From: Nitrospira sp. CR1.1
GTDB lineage: Bacteria; Nitrospirota; Nitrospiria; Nitrospirales; Nitrospiraceae
Length of the DNA: 64,000 bases
NCBI GenBank assembly: GCA_014055465.1
Contig: WIAF01000009.1
Span: 62,001-126,000, forward strand
Direction: 5' to 3'
Both the position numbers and the translations under genes were made by a program. The notes below the pieces were generated by a model. It had not been told where the DNA came from. It did no database searches and saw nothing but the letters and a program-made list of their open reading frames with translations. Shown here in pieces: positions 48,591 through 57,448 of the stretch (positions are counted from its first letter, which is position 1; each line of letters opens with the position of its first letter).

Positions 48591-49070
48591 ATGGCCGACG
48601 TACGATCGCTCTTTCGCCAAATTCTGCATCTTGATGAATCGCCGCACCGGACCGCGCTAGCGTTTGCCGTCGGCGTCTTCATCGGCTTTTCGCCGGCATA
48701 CGGCTTTCATATGGTCATGGTGGGGTTTTGCGCCTGGGCGTTCGGATGGAACGTCATCGCGCTGCTCGCCGGGGCATTCCTCAACAATCCCTGGACGCTC
48801 ATCCCGATCCTCGGCGCCACATACTGGACCGGCGCGACCTTGCTCGGCAGGCGCGAATTTCCCACCTTCGATTGGAGTGACCTGTCATTGACGGGCATGT
48901 ACCATCAGGTGGCGCCCCATGCCTGGCCGTTTGTGCTCGGGGGCATGGTCCTGAGCATCGCGGGCGGCCTGCTGGCTTATCCGGTGGCCTATGTGCTACT
49001 CACCAGATACCGCCGCGCGAGAGCAATGGAACGCCCCACCCATTTGCCCCCGCCGCCGGGGCTGGGCTAA
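48591..49070 (+). CDS. DUF2062 membrane protein
   Basis: This 159-residue protein has two to three hydrophobic segments: ALAFAVGVFIGFSPAYGFHMV, VIALLAGAFLNNPWTLIPILGATYW and FVLGGMVLSIAGGLLAYPVAYVLL. The first two match the DUF2062 signature (G-x-FIGFSP and NNPWT). Function is unknown. It sits between thiL and the HD gene on the same strand with gaps of about 23 bases, suggesting co-transcription. Confidence 0.85.
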   Translation: MADVRSLFRQILHLDESPHRTALAFAVGVFIGFSPAYGFHMVMVGFCAWAFGWNVIALLAGAFLNNPWTLIPILGATYWTGATLLGRREFPTFDWSDLSLTGMYHQVAPHAWPFVLGGMVLSIAGGLLAYPVAYVLLTRYRRARAMERPTHLPPPPGLG

Positions 49071-49093
49071 GATTACTCGTCGGCCGCGAACCA

Positions 49094-50515
49094 ATGAAGT
49101 TACCATCAGCCATTCCTCCGGCTCCGTATGACGGATCGGCCCTCATTGCCGATCCGATCCATGAATACGTGTCGTTCACCGTGCCCTATGCATCGCCCGA
49201 CCCGTCGGAACGCACCGAAAAAGACCTGATCGATTCTCCCTGGGTTCAACGGCTGCGCTACATCTATCAGCTGCAAAGCGCCCGCTGGGTCTATCCGTCA
49301 GCCGAGCATACGCGGTTTGTGCACTCGTTGGGGACCATGCATGTGGCCGGACGATTCGCGCAGCACCTGTATCCGTTTTTGCGCAACGCCATCCCCGGCC
49401 TTCCCTCGGCCGCCTTTGTGGAGGAGTTCCTGCGCATCACGGCCCTCGTCCACGACATCGGCCATGGCCCGTTCTGTCATTTCTTCGATGATAACTATTT
49501 GCGCGGCTTCGGCCTCTCGCATGAGAAGCTCGGCCAGATCATCGTGCGCGAGCATCTCGGTCCGCTCATCAAGAAAATCCGCCGCAGCCCGTCGGGGCCG
49601 TTCGAGCGCGGCGAGGAGCTCAATCCTGACCACATCGCCCATGTCATCCTGAAGGAGAAGGGAAAGGACAACTCCAAAATTCCTCGCTGGATCAATGTCC
49701 TCCAACCGGTCATTGCAGGAAGTTATACCGCCGATAATCTGGACTACGTGCTGCGGGACGCGTACATGTGCGGGGTGGCGGTGGGGCCGGTCGATCTCAC
49801 CCGGCTGATCCATTACACCATTATCACCGACAAAGGGTTCACCATCCATAAAACCGGCCTCCCGGCGCTCCATATGTTTTTGAATACCAGAATGTACTTG
49901 TATTCAAATGTGTATTTTCACCGGACGACCAGGGCCATCGACATTCATCTGCGCGACATTTTCGGGGACACCATGAAGCTGCTGTTCCCGTCGAATCCGG
50001 CCAAGCACATGGACGACTACCTGACGCTGACGGACTGGTCGTTGCTGGAAGATGTGCGGCGATGGAAAAAAGCCGGACAGGGCAGCCTGCGCCGCCTGCA
50101 TCACGAGTGGGCGCATATCCTGAGCCGCGACGTGAAATGGAAAATGGCGTACAGCACGGTGCTCAAGGAAAAGGGGATCGAGCGGGGAATGGACTTTCCC
50201 AGCCACGAACAGTTTCAGCAACAGATTCAGAAAGCCTTGCCGTCCAAATTGCAGAATCTACCGTTCCGCGTTGATATGGCGCCGCTGGACCCGCGCCCGG
50301 ATCCGAAGGATACACGCGGCATTCCCCTGCTCGTCTATGATCCCGGCACCAAGGGGCTCTCAACCGAGCCCTTGGAAGAGTTTCTTGATTTGCTGCCGAC
50401 CAGGCTTGTACAATTTCGCATCTATGCGCTGGATCACGATCACGACGCCGCCTTGTCGAACGCCGCGGCCACCGTCCTCAATAAAACGTCCGCGAGCCTC
50501 GAAACGAATTTTTAA
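49094..50515 (+). CDS. HD-domain phosphohydrolase (SAMHD1/dGTPase-like)
   Basis: The 473-residue protein has DPIHEYVSFTVP and QRLRYIYQLQSARWVYPSAEHTRF around residue 60, the start of the HD fold. ALVHDIGHGPFCHFFDD supplies the HD metal pair, and DNLDYVLRDAYMCGV supplies the distal aspartate. YSNVYFHRTTRAIDIHL is typical of the SAMHD1-like YdhJ group. Family members hydrolyse dNTPs or other nucleotides; the actual substrate is not predictable. It is the last gene of the plus-strand run from galU. Confidence 0.87.
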   Translation: MKLPSAIPPAPYDGSALIADPIHEYVSFTVPYASPDPSERTEKDLIDSPWVQRLRYIYQLQSARWVYPSAEHTRFVHSLGTMHVAGRFAQHLYPFLRNAIPGLPSAAFVEEFLRITALVHDIGHGPFCHFFDDNYLRGFGLSHEKLGQIIVREHLGPLIKKIRRSPSGPFERGEELNPDHIAHVILKEKGKDNSKIPRWINVLQPVIAGSYTADNLDYVLRDAYMCGVAVGPVDLTRLIHYTIITDKGFTIHKTGLPALHMFLNTRMYLYSNVYFHRTTRAIDIHLRDIFGDTMKLLFPSNPAKHMDDYLTLTDWSLLEDVRRWKKAGQGSLRRLHHEWAHILSRDVKWKMAYSTVLKEKGIERGMDFPSHEQFQQQIQKALPSKLQNLPFRVDMAPLDPRPDPKDTRGIPLLVYDPGTKGLSTEPLEEFLDLLPTRLVQFRIYALDHDHDAALSNAAATVLNKTSASLETNF

Positions 50516-50594
50516 GGGTCCGTTCGGGCTGACCGGTCTGAAGCCCGGGCGGATAGTGTTTCATCCGCAAGAATTCCAAGCCTCGAATTAAATA

Positions 50595-50614
50595 CCCTAG
50601 TGATTTCACTAGGG
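50595..50614. promoter_or_regulatory. Perfect palindrome upstream of the sensor-kinase genes
   Basis: CCCTAGTG and CACTAGGG flank the four bases ATTT, giving an 8+8 perfect inverted repeat. No T-run follows, so it is a poor terminator. It is centred about 70 bases upstream of the predicted transcription start of the kinase gene, a good position for a dimeric activator such as a NarL/FixJ-type regulator. The binding protein is unknown. Confidence 0.5.
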
Positions 50615-50637
50615 CCTATCGCATCTACTGGGTCCCC

Positions 50638-50666
50638 TTGTTCTTACTCATAGTACGCCGCATAAT
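50638..50666 (+). promoter_or_regulatory. Promoter candidate for the kinase-receiver-kinase genes
   Basis: TTGTTC, 17 bases, CATAAT. The -10 box is near consensus and the -35 box is weak, which would fit a promoter that needs an activator bound at the palindrome centred at 50604. Confidence 0.45.
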
Positions 50667-50706
50667 TAATTGATCGCCATTGTAGTGGTTTGAACGACGG
50701 ATTCGT

Positions 50707-53511
50707 GTGCCACGCAGCAGGAGCCCCATGACCGGGAATGGTCTCCATGGGCTAACCACCGGGAAACTGACGCCTCGCATTCGCGACCGGCGCATGTTCG
50801 CGGTGATTGCCGTCCTGAGCGGCGGCATTTTTCTCGTGGACTACCTGACCCCCCGGACCATACCCGTGTGGGTGCTCTATATCCTGCCGATTGTCCTTAC
50901 CTTCTGGATATCCCCTCGCTGGAGTTCCCCCGCCGTGACAATGGTCTGTACCGGGCTCACCTACCTGGGTTATCTCGTCTCGCCCGACGTGCCCGGCGTG
51001 CCAGCCTGGCTCCCGCGAGCCGGCCGCTCAATCAGCCTGATCATCTTTCCACTCGTTGCTTATGTGGTTGATCAACAAAAGCGCTTGACCTGCGAATTGG
51101 TCAAGTCAACAACCCTGACCAAGGAACACGCGGCCCTACTCGATCGATCGCAGTTGCTGAGGAATGCCGCCGAAGAGATGCGGGATCTGTATGACCGGTC
51201 CCCCTGCGGGTACCATTCCCTCAATGCCGCCGGCCTGATTGTCGCCATGAACCAGACGGAGCTGGACTGGTTGGGGTACAACAAAGAAGAAGTCATCGGT
51301 AAAAAACACATGACCGAGTTTTTCACGCCTGCCGGGGTTGCCCGGTTCAAGGAGCGATTCCCGCAAATTCTCCACGAGGGGCACATCGACAATGTAGAGT
51401 TTGAGCTGATCCGGAAAAACGGGACGACCTTTCCTGTCATGCTCAACGCCACCGCCATGACCGATTCCGAAGGACGGTTTATCGCGTCCCGCTCCACGCT
51501 CATCGATATCACGGATCGGAAACGCGCGGATCAGGCCTTGCGGGAAAGTCATCAGTCGCTTGAAGCCCTGGTGGCCACACGCACGGCTGCGCTTCAAGAC
51601 ACCAATCAGCGCCTCGAACAGGAATTGGCGGAACGCGACCGGATGCATCAGGCGTTGTCCGCCAGCGAACACCGGTTTCAAGACCTGCTCAACTCGCTGC
51701 CTCTGCCGATCTGGACCTTTCTTCCCGACGGCACCTGCGACTATCTCAGTCCGCAATGGGCCCAATATACGGGACGGCCCTCAGACGAGCCCTACAGCGC
51801 GGGCTGCCTCCCGTACATCCACCCTGAAGACAGAGAGAGAATCAGCGCGGAATGGCGCGAGACCGTGACTCGTATTCAGCCCCTCAACACCGAAATGCGA
51901 GTCAGGCGGGCGGATGGCGTCTACCGCTGGTTCCATGCCCATGCGCTACCGGTCCTGGACCAGGACGGCCGGGTGTTGAAGTGGGTGGGAACCTACACCG
52001 ACATCGATGATCGTAAACAAACGCAAGAAGCCCAGGCCAGGCTGGCCGCCATCGTGGAATCGTCCTCCGATGCCATCATGAGTAAGTGCCTGAGGGGAGG
52101 GATCAGGACCTGGAACAAGGGCGCCGAGCGGTTGTTCGGCTACTCCAGCGAAGAGATTGTCGGCCAGCCGATTTCCCGGATCCTCCCGCCGGACCGGCTG
52201 GAGGAAGAGACGGCCCTTATCGAGCAGATCAAAGCAGGCACCCGCGTCCAACAATTCGAGAGCGTGCGCGTCCATAAAGACGGCCATGCCATTCAGGTAT
52301 CCCTGACCATGTCTCCTATAGTGGATGCGCACGGCCAGGTTGTGGCGGTCTCGACGATTGCCCGCGATATCACGGAACGCGTGCGCGCCGAGGAAACCTT
52401 GCATCAACAGCGCCAGCTCATCGAATTGTCGCATGACCCGATTTTCTGCTGGGATACCCGGAGGGGCATTCTGAGTTGGAATCGCGGGTGCGAGCATTTG
52501 TACGGTTACACCCGCGCGGAAGCGGTAGGCCACAGCAGCCATGCCTTGCTGGACACCGCCTTCCCCCGCCCGCTTGAGACCATTCTCGCCGAATTGGAAA
52601 CCACCGGCTCCTGGAGCGGCGAACTACGCCATCGCACCAAAAGCGGACGGGAGGTGCTGGTGAAGAGCCGCTGGGGGCTGATGAAAACAGGCGGCCGCTG
52701 CCTCGTCCTCGAAACGAACCGGGACATCACCGAACGCCGCCAATCCGAATTGATGCTCTTGAAGAAGAACAAGGATCTCGAAACCCTGCTCTACGTGACC
52801 TCGCACGACCTGAAGGAACCGTTGCGCGCCATTACCAGTTTCTCGCTGCTGCTCCAGGAGCGGTATGCGAACCGGCTTGACGAGAAGGGCCAGGATTTCC
52901 TTCGCCGCATCATCCGGGCCACGCGGCGGCTCGATCAATTACTCACGGATATTCTGGACCTCTCCCGCGCCCAACGCATGGAGATCCCCCTCGACGAGGT
53001 CAACGCCGATTTTCTGGTCAAAAAAGCCCTGCAACGACTGGACAACCAGATTAAGACGACCGGCGCCAGAATCACCGTACACTCGCCGTTGCCGCGCCTG
53101 CGGGTCAATACGACGTGGGCGGTCCAGGGCATCTACAACCTGGTCGCCAACGCGTTGAAGTTTGTCTCCCCGGGGATGCCTCCGGACATCGAGATCGCCC
53201 CGCATCTCGAGATCGATAGCGAGGGAATGGACATGCCCGGCCTGGTCGTGCGAGACCGCGGCCCGGGGGTTCCAGCGGATCAGCGCGAGCGCATCTTTGA
53301 GTTGTTCCGGCGGGCGGTGGGACGCGACATCGAGGGAACCGGAGCCGGCCTGGCCATCGTTCGCCAGGTGGCGGAGCGGCACGGCGGGCGAGCCTGGGTC
53401 TCACCCCGTGAAGGCGGAGGATCGGAGTTTTTCATCACATTCGGCAGAACCCGGCAGGGTGCGAAAGAGGGAGCCTATGACACTCAGACCATTCAACATT
53501 CTGATCGCTGA
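50707..53511 (+). CDS. Membrane multi-PAS sensor histidine kinase
   Basis: The 934-residue protein begins with four membrane helices (residues about 32-130). It is followed by PAS domains near 150-275 (DRSPCGYHSLNAAGLIV), 310-440, 440-560 and 560-680. A HisKA domain has YVTSHDLKEPLRAITSF near residue 700 with the phospho-accepting histidine. The HATPase_c domain has NLVANALKFVSPG and GTGAGLAIVRQVAERHGG. The start is GTG at 50707 or, with AGGAG in front, ATG at 50728. Its last 35 bases overlap the receiver gene, so the receiver is the likely partner. The ligand is unknown. Confidence 0.9.
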   Translation: MPRSRSPMTGNGLHGLTTGKLTPRIRDRRMFAVIAVLSGGIFLVDYLTPRTIPVWVLYILPIVLTFWISPRWSSPAVTMVCTGLTYLGYLVSPDVPGVPAWLPRAGRSISLIIFPLVAYVVDQQKRLTCELVKSTTLTKEHAALLDRSQLLRNAAEEMRDLYDRSPCGYHSLNAAGLIVAMNQTELDWLGYNKEEVIGKKHMTEFFTPAGVARFKERFPQILHEGHIDNVEFELIRKNGTTFPVMLNATAMTDSEGRFIASRSTLIDITDRKRADQALRESHQSLEALVATRTAALQDTNQRLEQELAERDRMHQALSASEHRFQDLLNSLPLPIWTFLPDGTCDYLSPQWAQYTGRPSDEPYSAGCLPYIHPEDRERISAEWRETVTRIQPLNTEMRVRRADGVYRWFHAHALPVLDQDGRVLKWVGTYTDIDDRKQTQEAQARLAAIVESSSDAIMSKCLRGGIRTWNKGAERLFGYSSEEIVGQPISRILPPDRLEEETALIEQIKAGTRVQQFESVRVHKDGHAIQVSLTMSPIVDAHGQVVAVSTIARDITERVRAEETLHQQRQLIELSHDPIFCWDTRRGILSWNRGCEHLYGYTRAEAVGHSSHALLDTAFPRPLETILAELETTGSWSGELRHRTKSGREVLVKSRWGLMKTGGRCLVLETNRDITERRQSELMLLKKNKDLETLLYVTSHDLKEPLRAITSFSLLLQERYANRLDEKGQDFLRRIIRATRRLDQLLTDILDLSRAQRMEIPLDEVNADFLVKKALQRLDNQIKTTGARITVHSPLPRLRVNTTWAVQGIYNLVANALKFVSPGMPPDIEIAPHLEIDSEGMDMPGLVVRDRGPGVPADQRERIFELFRRAVGRDIEGTGAGLAIVRQVAERHGGRAWVSPREGGGSEFFITFGRTRQGAKEGAYDTQTIQHSDR

Positions 53512-53917
53512 AGACAACGAAGACGACATTCTGCTCATCCGCGAAGCGTTTGAAACCGTCAACACCACCAACGGCATCACCGTGGTTCGGGATGGGGACG
53601 AGGCCTTGGCCTACCTGCGCGGGGACAAACCTTTCACCCAATCTCCACTCCCCGGCATAGTGCTGCTGGATATCAATATGCCGAAGAAGACCGGACTCGA
53701 GGTGCTGACAGAAATCAAATCGGACCCTCGCCTCCGCGCGCTGCCCGTCATCATCCTGACCGTCAGCGAACGGGATGAAGACATTCTTCGTTCGTTCGAA
53801 CTGGGCGCCTGTTCCTATATTCGAAAACCGGTCACCTTCACCCGCTTTATCGCCGTCGTCAAAGAGTTCGAACTGTATTGGACGCTGGTCTCCAAAATTC
53901 CCACGCTGCGGAGGTAA
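53477..53917 (+). CDS. Single-domain response regulator (Rcp1-like receiver)
   Basis: A 146-residue CheY-like receiver with ILIAEDNEDDILLIREAF (acidic pocket), GIVLLDINMPKKTGLEVL (phospho-accepting Asp) and VIILTVSERDEDI (switch Thr). CSYIRKPVTF carries the conserved lysine. AEDNEDD and the long C-terminal helix resemble receivers linked to phytochrome-type kinases. There is no output domain. It begins inside the end of the PAS kinase gene and ends 3 bases before the hybrid kinase gene, so it probably shuttles phosphate between the two. Confidence 0.92.
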   Translation: MTLRPFNILIAEDNEDDILLIREAFETVNTTNGITVVRDGDEALAYLRGDKPFTQSPLPGIVLLDINMPKKTGLEVLTEIKSDPRLRALPVIILTVSERDEDILRSFELGACSYIRKPVTFTRFIAVVKEFELYWTLVSKIPTLRR

Positions 53918-53920
53918 CAC

Positions 53921-56374
53921 ATGCGCGTGCTGCTGATTGAGGACAATGAGGACGATGCGGAACTGATCCGAACCGCGCTCTGCGGAGAGGAATCCCGCGA
54001 CATCTCCCTCGATTGGGCAGACCGGCTTGATACGGGCCTCTCCAAACTGCTGGCCGGGCCTGTAGACGCCGTGCTGATCGACCTGGCCCTGCCGGACAGC
54101 CACGGACTCGAGACCCTGGACCGTGTGCAGGCGCAGGCCGGCGAGGCGGCGCTTATCGTCCTCACCGGCCTCGACAGTGAATTGGTTGCTGAAAAATCCC
54201 TGCTGCGCGGCGCGCAGGATTATCTTGTCAAAAGCCGGTTGACCGGTGATGTACTGAAACGCGCCATCCGTTATGCCATCGGGCGGCACCGGGTCGAGCA
54301 AGCCTTGCGGAAAAGCGAGGAACGATTCCATCTCACCTGCCTGGCCACTCAAGACGGCATCTGGGACTGGGACATGGCTTCCGGCGAGATGTGGTTCAAC
54401 GAGGCCTACCAGACAGTCTATGGCCCAGGGCTGGGGACCCCGCAGGGAGCCCAGATTCCGTGGGCAGAGCAAATTCACCCCGAGGATCGAGCCTCGATTC
54501 TTGCCGGCCTGAACCAGGCCCTGCAGTCGGAGAACCATTTGTGGACGGCTGAATATCGTTTTCGCAGAACGGACGGCACCTATGCCTATGTCGTCGACCA
54601 CGGCTATGTGCTGCGCGATCGCGAACACCGGGCCTATCGGATGATCGGAGCCAAGACCGACATCACCGAGCGCCGGCAAGCGGAAACGATGCACACGGTT
54701 CAACTCGCCGTGGGCCGGGCCCTTGAAGAATCGGTAACCCTCAGTGAGGCGATGCCGAGAATCCTCCGCGCCATCTGTGAACTGCAAGGTTGGACGCTGG
54801 GCGTCTTATGGCTCGTTGATCCTCATACCCAAACCCTACGTTGCAACGCGCTCTGGCATCGGGACGACCCCTCCATTGACGCGTTCATGCAGACCTACCG
54901 GTCCCTGTCTCTGGCACAAGAGGCCGGCCTGGCCGGACGCGCCTGGACAAGCGCCGCCGCCGTGTGCTCTCCGGATATTCTGAAAGAGGCGGAATTCCCC
55001 GCGCGGGAGGCCGCGCAGCAGGCCGGTCTGCACGGAGCGATCGCCTTCCCGATCTCCACCGGGAAAAACATCCTCGGCATCATCGAGTGTTTCGTCACCG
55101 AGATCCTCCGCCCCGCCCCTTCCCGCCTGGGACGACTCTGCGACCTGGGCGCCATGATCAGCCAATTCCTCAACCGGAAAGACCTCGAACGGCAGTTACG
55201 TCAGGCTCAAAAAATGGAGGCCTTAGGCCGGATGGCCGGCGGCGTCGCACATGACTTCAACAACCTGCTGACCATCATCAACAGTTGGGCGGAGCTCTTG
55301 CTGAACGAACCGGGGCTGACCTCCCGCGCGCAGCGCGGCATGGCGCAGATCAGAGACGCCGGCAACAAGGCGACCGGGCTGACCAGACAGCTGTTAGCCT
55401 TCACCCGCCATCAAATCGTGGAACGCGAGCCGTTGAATCTCAATGACCGGGTGAGCGATATCGTCGAGCTCATGAAGCGCGTGCTCGGCGAAGATATCCA
55501 TCTCGTGCTCAACCTGGATCCGATGTTGGGACGCATCCATGCGGATGCCGGACAAATTGAGCAGGTCGTGATGAATCTCGTCGTCAACGCGCGAGATGCC
55601 ATGCCGCACGGGGGCCGGCTGGAATTGGAAACCGGAGAAGTTCTGGTCACCCACTCCGATCCCTTCTGGCCCGACCCCTTGCTCCCCGGTCCCTATGTGA
55701 CCCTGGCCGTTCGTGACACCGGATGCGGAATGAGCGCCGAAACCCTGGGCCATCTCTTCGAACCATTCTTCACGACAAAGGAGTTGGGCAAAGGCACCGG
55801 ACTGGGGCTGTCGACCGTCTACGGCATTGTCAGACAAAGCGGAGGCACCGTGGGGATTACGAGCGAGGTGGGAAAGGGCACCTGCTTCACGGTATACCTG
55901 CCGCGCCTGGAGGAAGACACGGTCCCACCCCGCGCGGCGCCGCAGCCCGAGGCCGCGACCGAACAGGCGGAAACCATCCTCCTGGTGGAAGACAACGATA
56001 TGGTCAGAGGACTGGCGCATACCGTGCTCGTGGCCCAGCACTATCATGTTTTGGCGGCTCGGTCAGGAGAGGAGGCGTTGGAGATGGTGCGCCGGCAGGG
56101 TCGTCACATTGCGCTGCTGGTAACGGATATGGTGATGCCCGGCATGGGGGGCGCCCAGCTGGCTCGCGAACTCCGGGCCCTGCAGCCGGATATCAAAATC
56201 ATCCTCACGTCGGGCTATTCAGGGCGGGATGAACCGCTCCTGAAAACGTTCGATACCCAGATGGCCTTCCTGCCGAAGCCGTACACGCCCGACTCGCTGA
56301 CGAAGGCCGTGGCCGCGGCCCTGGAATCGCCAGCCCGGCAGGAGAGCTGTAAAGATTCCCCGCTCCCATCCTAA
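53921..56374 (+). CDS. Hybrid histidine kinase (receiver-PAS-GAF-HisKA-HATPase-receiver)
   Basis: The 817-residue protein has no membrane segment. Order: N-terminal receiver (VLLIEDNEDDAELI, AVLIDLALPDSHGLETL), PAS near 125-250 (DGIWDWDMASGEMWFNE), GAF near 255-400 and HisKA with GGVAHDFNNLLTIINSW near 445. HATPase_c (NLVVNARDAMPHGG, GKGTGLGLSTVYGIV) and a C-terminal receiver (LLVTDMVMPGMGGAQLA) follow. Receivers at both ends point to a phosphorelay, with the N-terminal one possibly charged by the upstream kinase. It is the last gene before the convergent proteasome operon. Confidence 0.92.
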   Translation: MRVLLIEDNEDDAELIRTALCGEESRDISLDWADRLDTGLSKLLAGPVDAVLIDLALPDSHGLETLDRVQAQAGEAALIVLTGLDSELVAEKSLLRGAQDYLVKSRLTGDVLKRAIRYAIGRHRVEQALRKSEERFHLTCLATQDGIWDWDMASGEMWFNEAYQTVYGPGLGTPQGAQIPWAEQIHPEDRASILAGLNQALQSENHLWTAEYRFRRTDGTYAYVVDHGYVLRDREHRAYRMIGAKTDITERRQAETMHTVQLAVGRALEESVTLSEAMPRILRAICELQGWTLGVLWLVDPHTQTLRCNALWHRDDPSIDAFMQTYRSLSLAQEAGLAGRAWTSAAAVCSPDILKEAEFPAREAAQQAGLHGAIAFPISTGKNILGIIECFVTEILRPAPSRLGRLCDLGAMISQFLNRKDLERQLRQAQKMEALGRMAGGVAHDFNNLLTIINSWAELLLNEPGLTSRAQRGMAQIRDAGNKATGLTRQLLAFTRHQIVEREPLNLNDRVSDIVELMKRVLGEDIHLVLNLDPMLGRIHADAGQIEQVVMNLVVNARDAMPHGGRLELETGEVLVTHSDPFWPDPLLPGPYVTLAVRDTGCGMSAETLGHLFEPFFTTKELGKGTGLGLSTVYGIVRQSGGTVGITSEVGKGTCFTVYLPRLEEDTVPPRAAPQPEAATEQAETILLVEDNDMVRGLAHTVLVAQHYHVLAARSGEEALEMVRRQGRHIALLVTDMVMPGMGGAQLARELRALQPDIKIILTSGYSGRDEPLLKTFDTQMAFLPKPYTPDSLTKAVAAALESPARQESCKDSPLPS

Positions 56375-56425
56375 CGGTGTGTGAAGCGACACGCGACGGG
56401 GTGAACCATGAGCCGGAGAGACGGC

Positions 56426-57448
56426 CTATCGCCCATCACCGCCGACCGCCGTCGGGGCGGATGATTCTCCCTGCGGCAGGATCGGCGGCGCAGCCAATAC
56501 CGGGCGGACAGCGGCGGGATTCTGTGGAAAGGGCAATTCGAGGAGCGCATAGGGGTTCACGCGTGCGCCGTTGACCTTCATGCCCCAGTGGAGATGCGGG
56601 CCGGTCGCTCTTCCAGTGGCGCCGACCTTCCCGATCACCTGGCCGGCCTTGACCAAATCACCTTCGTTGACCAGCGCCTCCGACAGATGAAAATACATCG
56701 AGTAGAGACCGAGGCCGTGATCGACAAAAACACCCCGCCCCGAAAAAATATGATCGACGACGAGCCGCACGACCCCGTCATTGCTGGCCAGAACGTCGGT
56801 CCCCATCGGCGCGCCGATATCCTCTCCGTTGTGCGGATTTCTGGGTTGCCCGTTCATGATGCGGACACTGCCGAAAATGCCGGTGCGTTTCCCGTGAACC
56901 GGCTCGACGAACCCGGCCTGCCAGAGGCGCATCGCGGATTCCTCCGCTAAGGCCTTGCGAACCTGCTCTTGCTCCGCCTTCCAGCGAGCGGTCGCTTTCT
57001 CATCAAGATCGACTTTCTCCTTCGGCAATTTCAGATATTCGACGGCAAACTTCTCCTTCACCACGAGGACTTGATAGGAAAAATGCCTGGTCTGTTCGCC
57101 CAATTGCGCGTCGATGGACAGCTCATGCGGGCCGGGTTCATCCTGCAGATCGATACCGAGCAAGCCGACATAGCCCGTCCCGCCGGCGGCGGGATTCGGA
57201 AACAGCGTCACGGTACGGCCCATGAACCGGCCTTTGACGCTGGCGGCCTCCTTGAGGCCGGGGACAGTGACCACCACGACCTGCCCCTGCTTCCCGCTTA
57301 ACTGCCCGTCCCCGCCGCGAGGGACGGGGCCCGTGTTTGGGAACAGCTCGACAGGGAACACGCTGGCCAGCAGCACGACCGAGATGATGAGAAAACGATC
57401 CAGAAACGACATGGGCTTGGCTCGATTCACTCCATCGTCCCGTCTCAT
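56426..57448 (-). CDS. M23-family metallopeptidase, exported
   Basis: Of 340 residues; an N-terminal signal or anchor lies at MSFLDRFLIISVVLLASVFP (ATG 57412 if the first 12 residues are dropped). An Ig-like region (about 40-130) and a helical linker follow. The LytM/M23 domain is complete: NPHNGEDIGAPMGTDVLASNDG (His and Asp zinc ligands) and GPHLHWGMKVNG (HxH). Such enzymes cut peptidoglycan peptides in the periplasm. The ATG at 57448 overlaps the pafA stop (ATGA), tying its translation to the proteasome operon even though it acts outside the cytoplasm. Confidence 0.9.
   Translation of the reverse strand: MRRDDGVNRAKPMSFLDRFLIISVVLLASVFPVELFPNTGPVPRGGDGQLSGKQGQVVVVTVPGLKEAASVKGRFMGRTVTLFPNPAAGGTGYVGLLGIDLQDEPGPHELSIDAQLGEQTRHFSYQVLVVKEKFAVEYLKLPKEKVDLDEKATARWKAEQEQVRKALAEESAMRLWQAGFVEPVHGKRTGIFGSVRIMNGQPRNPHNGEDIGAPMGTDVLASNDGVVRLVVDHIFSGRGVFVDHGLGLYSMYFHLSEALVNEGDLVKAGQVIGKVGATGRATGPHLHWGMKVNGARVNPYALLELPFPQNPAAVRPVLAAPPILPQGESSAPTAVGGDGR

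Noticed and set aside
53435..54787. 450-codon minus-strand frame opposite the receiver and hybrid kinase
   Set aside because: Antisense shadow; the plus-strand genes have clear catalytic motifs throughout.
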